DNA from: JAEXNA01 sp037968995
GTDB taxonomy: Bacteria > Vulcanimicrobiota > Xenobia > Xenobiales > JADMJV01
DNA: 16,848 nt
Direction: 5' to 3'
Assembly: GCA_037968995.1 (NCBI GenBank)
Contig: JBBKWP010000414.1
Location: forward strand, 1-16,848
The translations under genes were made by a program, and so were the position numbers. Shown one piece after another: positions 1 to 6,225 of the stretch. The notes under the pieces are model-generated. The model saw only the letters and a list, made by a program, of their open reading frames with translations, was not told the origin of the DNA and ran no database searches. Position 1 is the stretch's first letter, and each line of letters begins with the position of its first letter.

Positions 1-96
1 TGTGCGCTCCCGGCTTCAAAGCGCGGGCAAACACACCCAAGGCAAGATCGGGTCTCGTAAGGTTTAACCCAAATCTGCAATCATTTCGAGAAGGTC
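1..96. other. Left edge, no confident gene
   Basis: No gene can be defined here. A short open frame on the plus strand runs from the left edge to a TAA at 65-67 and could be the last 21 residues of a truncated gene, with a basic tail ending GSRKV. A competing open frame runs on the minus strand from an ATG at 124-122 off the left edge. Neither is long enough to judge. The preceding sequence would decide it. Confidence 0.2.
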
Positions 97-125
97 TGCA
101 ACTTTTGTCAGCCTGCTCTGTCATC
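97..125 (+). promoter_or_regulatory. Candidate ECF-type promoter of the sigma factor operon
   Basis: TGCAACTTTT (97-106) is followed after 13 bases by GTCATC (120-125). The same block with identical spacing, ending GTCGTC, stands in front of the minus-strand operon at 4699-4671. A -35 box with an AAC core and a -10 box containing GTC is a common layout of ECF sigma promoters. Transcription would start near 132. That leaves a leader containing the AGAGG at 161-165, but would leave no SD for the ATG at 139. The element is seen in the sequence; its use by the neighbouring sigma factor is inferred from autoregulation being usual in this family. Confidence 0.5.
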
Positions 126-171
126 CTGATAGACGCTGATGAGTCATCCGATATTTATACAGAGGCAGCCT

Positions 172-717
172 TTGAGTGAGACCGACTCAGAATTGCTGGA
201 GCGAAGTCAGAGTGGAGAGCTCGAGGCTTTCGAACAGTTGATGCGACGTCATCATGGCAAGCTCTTCGCGGTGGCGTTTCGTTTAATGCGCGATCGCGAT
301 CTCGCCGGAGAACTGCTTCAAGAGTCGCTCTACCGTGCCTACAAGAAGCGCGACAGCTATCGAGCTTCGGGCTCGGTATCGGGTTGGCTCACTCGAATCA
401 CGGTGAACACCTGCCTCAATGAACTTACCAAGCGGCAACGTCTGGTCTTTCAGGGTGATGCGACAAAAGCGTGGGATCGTTCGGTGGGAGGGGACGATCC
501 GGCGGACCTACTGGAAGCCAAGGAACGGCGTCGTGAGATTCGCGAGGAGGTCGAACGGCTCTCCCCTTTGCGTCGAGCAATTCTTTCTTTGGCGGCCATG
601 GGCTATGGATACGACGAGATCTCCGAGGCCACCGAACAGTCCATCAGCCAAGTGAAAAGTGAGCTGTTCAGGGCGCGAAAGAAACTGAGAGACAAGCTCA
701 AAGGAGAGCAATCGTGA
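172..717 (+). CDS. ECF-family RNA polymerase sigma factor
   Basis: Directs RNA polymerase to a small set of promoters, normally in answer to an envelope or stress signal. From the chosen TTG start the protein has 181 residues, usual for the family. Sigma region 2 covers roughly residues 8-90 (ELLERSQSGELEAFEQL, then the region 2.4 helix around WLTRITVNTCLNEL). A charged linker follows, then region 4 at about 120-175 with LSPLRRAILSLAAMGYGYDEI and the recognition helix SISQVKSELFRARKKL. TTG at 172 is preferred over ATG at 139 because AGAGG lies six bases upstream and because the candidate promoter would put the transcript start almost at the ATG. The 3' end overlaps the next gene (GTGA), as expected for a sigma/anti-sigma pair. 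Family assignment is firm; the start is less certain. Confidence 0.93.
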   Translation: MSETDSELLERSQSGELEAFEQLMRRHHGKLFAVAFRLMRDRDLAGELLQESLYRAYKKRDSYRASGSVSGWLTRITVNTCLNELTKRQRLVFQGDATKAWDRSVGGDDPADLLEAKERRREIREEVERLSPLRRAILSLAAMGYGYDEISEATEQSISQVKSELFRARKKLRDKLKGEQS

Positions 718-1238
718 GACGTTGCAACGACATTCAAGAAGCGCTCACGGAAGCTTTCGCTTTCGGAGGCTCGGAGCGGAATTTGAGTCCGGCAGACCGT
801 GAGCACCTCGAGGGATGCGCGGAGTGTCTTGACCTGATGGCCTCCGAGGTCGAGATGAATCGTCTTTTGGCGGAACCAACTCCCTTGGTTCCGGCGGAAC
901 TAGTACCGAACGTTTTGACCCGCATCGCCGAAGAAGAGCGAATCGCAATGGAGGGGGTTGGCGAGTTTAGACCTGAAGTCGTGGCCACGGAGCCGAATCT
1001 GCTTTGGACGGAGCGGCTTCTCTGGGCAGCCTCAGGAGCCGCGGCTATGTATGGGCTCGAACGCCTGCCCAACCTGTCCTCGGAGATCTGGGTTCCTACA
1101 CAAGCTTTTTTGACGACCTCTTCCACTCTGCTAGAGGGCGTGTTCTCTCTCAACTCTTTGACCCTGCTGGTGCTGACCTTGGTCCTTATAGCCGCTCAGC
1201 TCGGAATGGTCTATCGGGTTAGGATAAATCCCTCGTGA
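714..1238 (+). CDS. Membrane-anchored anti-sigma factor, zinc-finger type
   Basis: Likely binds and silences the sigma factor encoded just upstream. The 174-residue protein has an N-terminal HLEGCAEC (His31, Cys35, Cys38), the H-x3-C-x2-C core of the zinc-binding anti-sigma (ZAS) fold, with a further Cys4. A 50-residue acidic linker follows, then a semi-hydrophobic stretch around 95-110 and a strong membrane segment at about 149-167 ending in a short basic tail (YRVRINPS). That topology keeps the ZAS domain in the cytoplasm with almost nothing beyond the membrane, so signal sensing may need a partner, perhaps the next membrane protein. The GTG start overlaps the sigma stop codon and has GGAGAG five bases upstream. 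The role rests on motif plus context; no overall family match could be run. Confidence 0.8.
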   Translation: MRRCNDIQEALTEAFAFGGSERNLSPADREHLEGCAECLDLMASEVEMNRLLAEPTPLVPAELVPNVLTRIAEEERIAMEGVGEFRPEVVATEPNLLWTERLLWAASGAAAMYGLERLPNLSSEIWVPTQAFLTTSSTLLEGVFSLNSLTLLVLTLVLIAAQLGMVYRVRINPS

Positions 1239-1810
1239 GGAGATTTCTCCTTCCCATTCTTTTGGGGCTCTCTTCGACAGCTTGGGCTCAGGCCCCCGGC
1301 AGCCAGAAACTGCTCGTCGCCCTTCTCGTCTATCCGCTGTATGCGGTGATCTCTTGGTGTCTGGTGGGATGGTCGATGCTGGTCTTGGCTCTCGCCAAAC
1401 AGCGAGTAGAAACGGCCGCCCTCACCCTCAGTCGACGTCCGTTGGCGTCTCTTATCATGGGAGTTCTGTCGTTGGGTTGGTTGGTGCTGGCCGGTGCCTT
1501 GGCTAAAAACATAGGCCCTTTAGGCGGGCTACTGATGGCGGTGACTCTTTCCGTGCTTCTAGTCTGTTCACTTTTAGGATTGCCCGCGATTCTGCTCGGC
1601 CTGGGACGACGTTGCCGACCTCATTTTGCAGCGACCTCCAGTACCGCACGCGATATGGGCCTCGGGGCCCTTGTACTGTTCAGTGCCGGTGGTCTACCTT
1701 GGTTGGGTCAACTGATGCTTTTTGGGGTTTTGGTCTGGGCTTGCGGGGGAGCCATCCTATCGGCCTTTGTGGGCTCAACCCCCCTCACTTCTAGCCAAAC
1801 AGAGCACTAG
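1235..1810 (+). CDS. Multi-pass membrane protein of the ECF operon
   Basis: Not recognised as a named family. The 191-residue product starts with a signal-peptide-like segment (MRRFLLPILLGLSSTAWAQ). About four hydrophobic segments follow: residues 27-55, 70-90, 96-123 and 143-175, the last two separated by a basic loop (GRRCRPHF). The GTG start overlaps the anti-sigma stop codon, with AGGA ten bases upstream, so the three genes are probably translated together. Its plan (hydrophobic segment, basic loop with RRPL, paired segments, closing LPWLGQLMLFGV segment rich in Gly) resembles the membrane protein at 4128-4652, which heads the converging operon. A role in sensing for the anti-sigma factor, or as a target of the sigma factor, is inference. 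The last 20 bases overlap the end of the DUF1501 gene on the other strand. Confidence 0.75.
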   Translation: MRRFLLPILLGLSSTAWAQAPGSQKLLVALLVYPLYAVISWCLVGWSMLVLALAKQRVETAALTLSRRPLASLIMGVLSLGWLVLAGALAKNIGPLGGLLMAVTLSVLLVCSLLGLPAILLGLGRRCRPHFAATSSTARDMGLGALVLFSAGGLPWLGQLMLFGVLVWACGGAILSAFVGSTPLTSSQTEH

Positions 1811-2921
1811 TCTTCACTTCTTTTTCGAAACTCGCCGCAACACCAACTCTATAAAGTTCTCGATAGTCGACCGTGGTAGGGAGATCGCCGTCCGCGAGGT
1901 TGTCGAGATCGTAGGAGGGACCGTGGATTCCCCCCGATATCGAGGACCCTACCAGCCAAGCCAGACCGCCGGCCCCATGATCGGTCCCTCCCGTGAAGTT
2001 CTCCGCCACTCTGCGACCGAACTCGGAATAGACCATGACGACGACGGGAAGGCCTCGTGTCTGGAGATTTTTGAGGAGACTGGAAAGCGCCCTGTCGAGG
2101 GCGGAGAGTTCTCGGGCGTGGTGATCTGGTTGGTTCGCATGGGTGTCGAATTGCCCCACCCCGATGTGGTAGACCCTCGAAGGAAATCCCGCCGCGATGA
2201 GACGAGTGGTCGTCTCAAAACGACGACCGAATTCGTCTGGAGCGAAGCCAAACTTCAAGGAGACATTGTCGACCTTCTTGGCGAGAGATCCGGTCATTTC
2301 TGTCACCAGGTTAGCGCACTTTCTTAAGCGTTCGTTTTCCTGATGCGTTTCCGGCCAAGTTTCCATCATCTGAGCCCATGCCGACCTCAGTTGAGGAGAG
2401 CCGGGAAAGGAGGGCAGTTGAGAGCCTAGGATGCCGATCGATGGCTCACTGGGACAGGCTACGGCTCCACTGACGGTGTTGCCTAAGGAAACCGGACGAG
2501 TTTTTAACTGCTTTCCCAATTCGGCCATCCAACCCGACCGTTGGGGATCTCCCGCGCAGTGCCAAAGGTCTGACGAACGAAAGTGTGAGCGATCGTGGTC
2601 CGGTCGACCGATCCCTGGAAAGAGAAGAACCTGGCCTGCTTCGTAGCGCCGGGTTAGACCGTTCAGACTGGGATGAAAGGCGAGTTCGGGTTCCACCGTG
2701 AGGAGTGTTTTTGACTTCAGAGCTAAATTTGGTCGCGCCCGAAGGTAGGCTTGATCACGGAACGGGACAAGGGTGTTCAGGGCGTCGTTTCCACCCGTCA
2801 GGTGGACAGCAATGAGTATTGGCCCAGGAACGCTGTTCTCAGCCCAGGATATCGTTGGGTTCCACCCCGCGATGACCAGGCCGGTCAGCGCTTGTTTTAA
2901 AAAATCACGACGTGTCAACAT
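1791..2921 (-). CDS. DUF1501 family protein, Tat-exported
   Basis: The 376-residue product carries the marks of DUF1501, a sulfatase/phosphatase-like family of unknown substrate usually paired with DUF1800. The N-terminus TRRDFLKQ followed by a hydrophobic stretch is a twin-arginine signal, so the protein should be exported folded. Family motifs in order: HLTGGNDALNT (40-50), DHDRSHFRSSDLW (108-120), GQFDTH (256-261), SEFGRR (299-304) and GTDHG (312-316), the Asp/His-rich set expected to bind metal. ATG at 2921 is chosen because TTAGGAGA stands five bases before it and it places the Tat motif at the very N-terminus; an in-frame start at 2942 would add seven residues. Only eight bases separate it from the DUF1800 stop codon. 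Its final 20 bases overlap the converging membrane-protein gene. Confidence 0.92.
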   Translation of the reverse strand: MLTRRDFLKQALTGLVIAGWNPTISWAENSVPGPILIAVHLTGGNDALNTLVPFRDQAYLRARPNLALKSKTLLTVEPELAFHPSLNGLTRRYEAGQVLLFPGIGRPDHDRSHFRSSDLWHCAGDPQRSGWMAELGKQLKTRPVSLGNTVSGAVACPSEPSIGILGSQLPSFPGSPQLRSAWAQMMETWPETHQENERLRKCANLVTEMTGSLAKKVDNVSLKFGFAPDEFGRRFETTTRLIAAGFPSRVYHIGVGQFDTHANQPDHHARELSALDRALSSLLKNLQTRGLPVVVMVYSEFGRRVAENFTGGTDHGAGGLAWLVGSSISGGIHGPSYDLDNLADGDLPTTVDYRELYRVGVAASFEKEVKTSALFG

Positions 2922-2929
2922 AAGGTCTC

Positions 2930-4135
2930 CTAACAAGTCCAAAAATCTGGGGAGTTGAGGGCCAGCATAAGACTCTCGCGAGCCTCCAGACCCTTGATGT
3001 GGTGCTCAATCAAGCTTGGACGGACCTGACCACCCGACCACGAAGAGAGCCATTGACCCTTAAGTTCGGTGCGGTTCAGTCCGAGGAGGGCGAAATGGTC
3101 CTCTGAAAGGTGGGAGACCGCGCGCGCTACGAACTCCCACCGCATCTGCACGGCGGCGGGATGGATCCATGCAAGCCCGCTGTTCCACCCCTTGACGTTG
3201 GGTGGAAAGAAGACCAACTCTCCTGCCCCTTCGAATCCTTGGACGTCGTGAATTCGAGGTCCGTCCACGCCCAGAAGGCGCCAGCACGAGACCGCGAACT
3301 CTACCGGACTCATCACTCGACGTCGACTCCCTCCTAGGAACTCCGGTGACCGCAGCATCTCGCGAAGCACAACAGCCACGTTGCCTCGCGTTTTGCTCCA
3401 CAGGCGTATAAGGCGTTGCCGCTCGCGTTCCGAGCAGGGCCCCGCTACGAAGTCCGACCAAAGCTTGTCGGTGATCCGTGCGGCGGTGGCGGGATGAACG
3501 GCAAGTCTTTCTAGGACCTCATCAAAATTTTGGGCGCCCTTTCGACCCATGAAGTTTATGGGAAGGTGTCCGTTTTGAGTGGTTAACTTGGAGAGTTCTT
3601 TGACGTCAGTTTCGGTGTATTGTCCTCGACCGACGGTGAACAGTTCCAGCAGTTCTCGGCCTAGGTTCTCATTGGGATTTGCGCTGGGGGCGCGGTCTGC
3701 GTCCAGCCAATTTAGTAAGGCGGGGTCGCTCATCATAGCTTTTAAGAGTTCGGCGAACGGGCCGGAGGCGTGACGACGGAGGGTAAGGTTTTGCGCGAAC
3801 ATATAACCGGGACGGAATACCTTCGCTCCACTGGTGGCGAAATGACGATGCCAGAAGAGCGTCAGTTTTTCTGATAAGCCGGACTCAGCTGAAACCATCT
3901 GTTCGAGCCACCAGGCGATCCCTTGCGAGAATGTCAGAAGCGTGATGGGAAAGACGACAGAGGGTAGGACTTGCACCGGCGGTGAATCCGTGGGTTCTGA
4001 GGCGGAAAAAAGCTGGTGCAAGATCCGCTCCATAGTCGTCTCGAACCCCTCGGCCGCGGCTCTTCGCAATTCCGTACCGCGAACGCCGAACCCAGTGCGT
4101 CGCAGGAGGTGTGCTAACTTTTCGTTTTCAGACAT
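2930..4135 (-). CDS. DUF1800 family protein
   Basis: The 401-residue product opens with LAHLLRRTGFG (7-17). It contains the family signature NPNENLGRELLELFTVGRG (153-171) followed by YTETDVKEL, then HPATAARITDKLWSDFV (214-230) and FFPPNVKGW (309-317). The biochemical role of the family is unknown; it nearly always travels with DUF1501. No signal peptide is visible, so unlike its partner it should be cytoplasmic unless carried along. The segment after YTETDV, which in the family usually includes a TGW motif and a longer insert, is short here (LSKLTTQNGHLPINFMGRKG). ATG at 4135 overlaps the end of the upstream membrane-protein gene by eight bases and has only a weak SD, which suggests translational coupling; an in-frame upstream start at 4159 would add eight residues. 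Confidence 0.9.
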   Translation of the reverse strand: MSENEKLAHLLRRTGFGVRGTELRRAAAEGFETTMERILHQLFSASEPTDSPPVQVLPSVVFPITLLTFSQGIAWWLEQMVSAESGLSEKLTLFWHRHFATSGAKVFRPGYMFAQNLTLRRHASGPFAELLKAMMSDPALLNWLDADRAPSANPNENLGRELLELFTVGRGQYTETDVKELSKLTTQNGHLPINFMGRKGAQNFDEVLERLAVHPATAARITDKLWSDFVAGPCSERERQRLIRLWSKTRGNVAVVLREMLRSPEFLGGSRRRVMSPVEFAVSCWRLLGVDGPRIHDVQGFEGAGELVFFPPNVKGWNSGLAWIHPAAVQMRWEFVARAVSHLSEDHFALLGLNRTELKGQWLSSWSGGQVRPSLIEHHIKGLEARESLMLALNSPDFWTC

Positions 4136-4652
4136 GACGGATCCGAGGCACCAGGCCACCAGTTGCCATGAGGGCCAGAATCAAGAGCCAAGCCCAACCG
4201 AAGACGGGAACGAGACAGGTTCCGCTGGTGACCGCGCTCCCAACCAGGATCTGCTGAGGACCTTCGCCTTGAGGCAACAAGCGGCTGCCGATCTGCTGGG
4301 CGACGGCCGCCGGCCAGAAAAGTAAGATCAAGGCTCCGAAGAAGATAACCAACACAGCGACAGCCAAAGGCCGAGCGCCGATCAGGTTGAGGCAAGAGGC
4401 CCCAAGGATAGGAATCTCCAGAACCAGCAGTCCTAACAAGAACGAGCGCAACGGTTCGCGACGGGCGGTTTCCATAGCTTTGCGGAGCGGGGTGCGAAAG
4501 AAGGCGAACTGCAAAAGCGAAAGACCGAACACGGCTCCGACCAACCAGAAGATGAACGCGGCGGCGGCGCCGGGAAGCCCGGCCCCTCGTGCCAACAACC
4601 CGGCCAGCAGTCCGAAGAACAAACCGGCACCTAGGGTCACATAGGACTTCAT
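4128..4652 (-). CDS. Multi-pass membrane protein heading the DUF1800/DUF1501 operon
   Basis: Not a recognised family. From ATG at 4652 it has 174 residues with about four hydrophobic segments: 5-24, 29-48, 68-112 (probably two) and 135-165. They are separated by a basic loop (RTPLRKAMETARREPLRS). The closing segment contains SGTCLVPVFGWAWLLILALMATGG, which parallels the last segment of the protein at 1235-1810; the basic-loop-then-PL pattern is shared too, so the two are probably distant paralogs. ATG at 4652 is selected because GGAGG (4661-4665) stands eight bases upstream and because the longer frame, from a TTG at 4700, would begin inside the promoter-like element. First gene of a three-gene operon; function unknown. 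Confidence 0.78.
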   Translation of the reverse strand: MKSYVTLGAGLFFGLLAGLLARGAGLPGAAAAFIFWLVGAVFGLSLLQFAFFRTPLRKAMETARREPLRSFLLGLLVLEIPILGASCLNLIGARPLAVAVLVIFFGALILLFWPAAVAQQIGSRLLPQGEGPQQILVGSAVTSGTCLVPVFGWAWLLILALMATGGLVPRIRHV

Positions 4653-4660
4653 AACTTTCA

Positions 4661-4665
4661 CCTCC
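4661..4665 (-). promoter_or_regulatory. Ribosome binding site deciding the start at 4652
   Basis: GGAGG on the minus strand, eight bases before ATG 4652. It excludes the longer reading from TTG 4700. Confidence 0.7.
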
Positions 4666-4670
4666 ACCCA

Positions 4671-4699
4671 GACGACTTCTGGGCGGCGGAAAAGTTGCA
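4671..4699 (-). promoter_or_regulatory. Candidate ECF-type promoter of the DUF1800/DUF1501 operon
   Basis: Read on the minus strand, TGCAACTTTT (4699-4690) is followed after 13 bases by GTCGTC (4676-4671). The ten-base -35 block and the spacing are identical to the element at 97-125 in front of the sigma factor gene. A transcript starting near 4664 would begin almost at the SD of the first gene, giving a very short leader. The match is directly visible; control by the ECF factor encoded at 172-717 is inferred. Confidence 0.5.
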
Positions 4700-4729
4700 A
4701 TGACTTTTAAGGACGATGCTATCGGACGG

Positions 4730-5164
4730 CTAGAGGCTTTGGCTCTCTAAGTAGTCTTCTACTTGGGACGCGAAGGCTCGGAAATCGCTGAGATGATCTC
4801 TCAGGATTTGATAGACTAAGCTGTAGTCTACTTTCCAGTATCGATGGACGATGAGGTTTCTGAATCGGCTCATTTTCGCCAACTGTTCGACCAACTCTGA
4901 TGACGATAGAATGCCTTCTTGGAGTAACAGTTCAAACGAATTGGCCATTCCTGTAGGTGCGGATTGCGTGACGGAAGCTAACAGATGTGCTGCGACACCA
5001 GATGTCGCCTCAATACAGATCATTAGGGCATAGGCGGCGCTGTAAGAAGCTTCCTTGCTCGCTTTGAATTCTTCTTGTGTCTGAGCAGCCAAGGAGGTGA
5101 GAAATCTGAGATTCTCTTCGAGAGAACTTAGACTGTCCTCGACGTAACGTCGATCAGGAGGCAA
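4730..5164 (-). CDS. HepT-family toxin (RNase-like HEPN domain) of a MntA/HepT pair
   Basis: The HEPN-type toxin partner of a minimal nucleotidyltransferase. From the TTG start it has 144 residues, usual for HepT, and is almost wholly helical. It ends in the catalytic and modification motif RNLIVHRY: Arg102, His107, Tyr109, the R-x4-H-x-Y signature. In characterised pairs the HEPN protein is an RNase and the MntA antitoxin AMPylates the Tyr of this motif to silence it. TTG at 5164 is chosen because GGGAGG lies six bases before it, inside the end of mntA, and removes an N-terminal stretch without HepT character; an in-frame ATG at 5239 would give 169 residues. The gene overlaps the mntA stop by 11 bases, so antitoxin and toxin are coupled. 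All key residues are present. Confidence 0.85.
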   Translation of the reverse strand: MPPDRRYVEDSLSSLEENLRFLTSLAAQTQEEFKASKEASYSAAYALMICIEATSGVAAHLLASVTQSAPTGMANSFELLLQEGILSSSELVEQLAKMSRFRNLIVHRYWKVDYSLVYQILRDHLSDFRAFASQVEDYLESQSL

Positions 5165-5573
5165 ACGTTCCCTCCCGAATTCGTTGACGCATGGCACGAC
5201 GGAAAGGTCGAAGATAGTACTCGAGGTCACGGTCTTCACTGACGGAGCACGCGTGGAAACGAGCTAACTCCGTAGAGTCTCCACAGTAGAGAAGAGTTCC
5301 ATACTCAATAACCCGTAGTCTGAAAGGCGGCGTCGCATCTCGAAGATCCTGGAGATCGATGTCGGATTCATCGGCCTGAAAGAGGACAGCGAGAAGGGGA
5401 AGCAGTGCGTCAACCAGAGGGCCTGTTGCCACGCCATGTGGCATCAACAGCGCGAAGTCGGTGTCGCTGTCACGTCGCGCGTGACCGGTCGACTGTGACC
5501 CATGAAGGTAGAGAGCCTGGGCTCCAAACTCGGCACACATCTTCCTCAAATTTTTGAGATCGGGCAGCTCCAT
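5154..5573 (-). CDS. MntA-family nucleotidyltransferase antitoxin
   Basis: Minimal nucleotidyltransferase of the polymerase-beta fold, antitoxin of the HepT encoded next to it. The 139 residues match the family length. The active-site signature GSQSTGHARRDSDTD (Gly25-Ser26, then Asp37 and Asp39) fits GS-x10-D-x-D exactly. The third acidic residue is probably in ESDIDLQDL (Asp73 or Asp76). The predicted activity is transfer of AMP units from ATP to the HepT Tyr, as shown for other MntA proteins. The start ATG at 5573 has AGAGGAAG directly upstream. It is first in a two-gene minus-strand operon and points away from the membrane-protein gene at 5649. The active site looks intact, so the pair is probably functional. 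Confidence 0.88.
   Translation of the reverse strand: MELPDLKNLRKMCAEFGAQALYLHGSQSTGHARRDSDTDFALLMPHGVATGPLVDALLPLLAVLFQADESDIDLQDLRDATPPFRLRVIEYGTLLYCGDSTELARFHACSVSEDRDLEYYLRPFRRAMRQRIREGTFAS
5170..5176 (-). promoter_or_regulatory. Ribosome binding site of hepT within mntA
   Basis: GGGAGGG on the minus strand inside the last codons of mntA, about six bases before TTG 5164. It decides the toxin start and couples toxin translation to the antitoxin gene. Confidence 0.55.
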
Positions 5574-5648
5574 CTTCCTCTAGTTTCCTCAGGTGGGGGT
5601 GCGTGCCCTCTCTTCTGGACTGTATTTACGATAGGAGGGTTAGCCGGG

Positions 5649-6077
5649 TTGCAGAAGAGAGACTTGAGGTTTTTCTCCGTGGATGTTTTCCAGTTCTTGC
5701 TTGCGTGTCTGTTCTTTTCTGGGATTCCGGCATCGCTTGTGGCGGCGGTTTTTGACACCCCTGGTTTGAAGATAACGTACAATGGCGCGATCAACGGCGT
5801 CGTTACGGGTTGTCTCGTTTTTCTCGTGGTATTTAGTGTTATGGACGGCGCAGAGGGAAATCGATATATGGGCCAAGACTTCACGCATCAAAATTTTTAT
5901 CTAAGCGCTCTCGTCTCAGCCTGCGCGGCCCTTGGGGCCGTGGCGGGAACGTACATTGGATATCAGAATCTCTCGAAATGGCGAAGGGTTACCTTTGTTG
6001 GCTTCGGTTCAGCTATCGTCGCCAGCCCCATTTTGGGAATTTTATTGTTCTTTCCCCTTCACCCTCATTATGGGTAG
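5649..6077 (+). CDS. Unknown small membrane protein, divergent from mntA
   Basis: Unrecognised. From TTG at 5649 (GGAGGG at 5634-5639, nine bases upstream) it has 142 residues. About four hydrophobic segments lie at roughly 12-32, 45-64, 83-104 and 112-135, with short loops (FDTPGLKITYNGAING; MDGAEGNRYMGQDFTHQ) and an end rich in Pro and His (FPLHPHYG). The longer open frame back to 5502 would overlap the start of mntA on the other strand and is unlikely. Divergent placement beside a toxin-antitoxin pair could be chance. No catalytic motif was seen. Coding character is supported by the continuous frame and the hydrophobic pattern, not by homology. Confidence 0.55.
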   Translation: MQKRDLRFFSVDVFQFLLACLFFSGIPASLVAAVFDTPGLKITYNGAINGVVTGCLVFLVVFSVMDGAEGNRYMGQDFTHQNFYLSALVSACAALGAVAGTYIGYQNLSKWRRVTFVGFGSAIVASPILGILLFFPLHPHYG

Positions 6078-6225
6078 CTGATGAAGCTGGCCTCTAGGTG
6101 AGTGATTCTGGTGATTTTGGACAGAGTATTCTCTTAGTAGATCTTCTGCCGCCGTGCGATGGAGGGCAGGATCGGGCAGTGTTTCTGTGAAGAAGGTTCC
6201 CTCATACAAAGTCGGGGGGACAAAT
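6078..6225. other. Intergenic leader before the propeller lipoprotein
   Basis: No tRNA-like fold, convincing terminator or clear sigma-70 promoter was found by eye. Weak -10-like words (TATTCT near 6127) lack a matching -35. The GGGGGGAC just before ATG 6226 is the ribosome binding site of the next gene. Confidence 0.4.

Noticed and set aside
1722..2327. Plus-strand 201-codon open frame across the convergent junction
   Set aside because: It runs antisense to the DUF1501 gene, whose family motifs are clear, and has no protein features of its own.
5502..5648. Longer N-terminus for the membrane protein at 5649
   Set aside because: It would overlap the start of mntA on the other strand, has no SD, and the added residues are not membrane-like.
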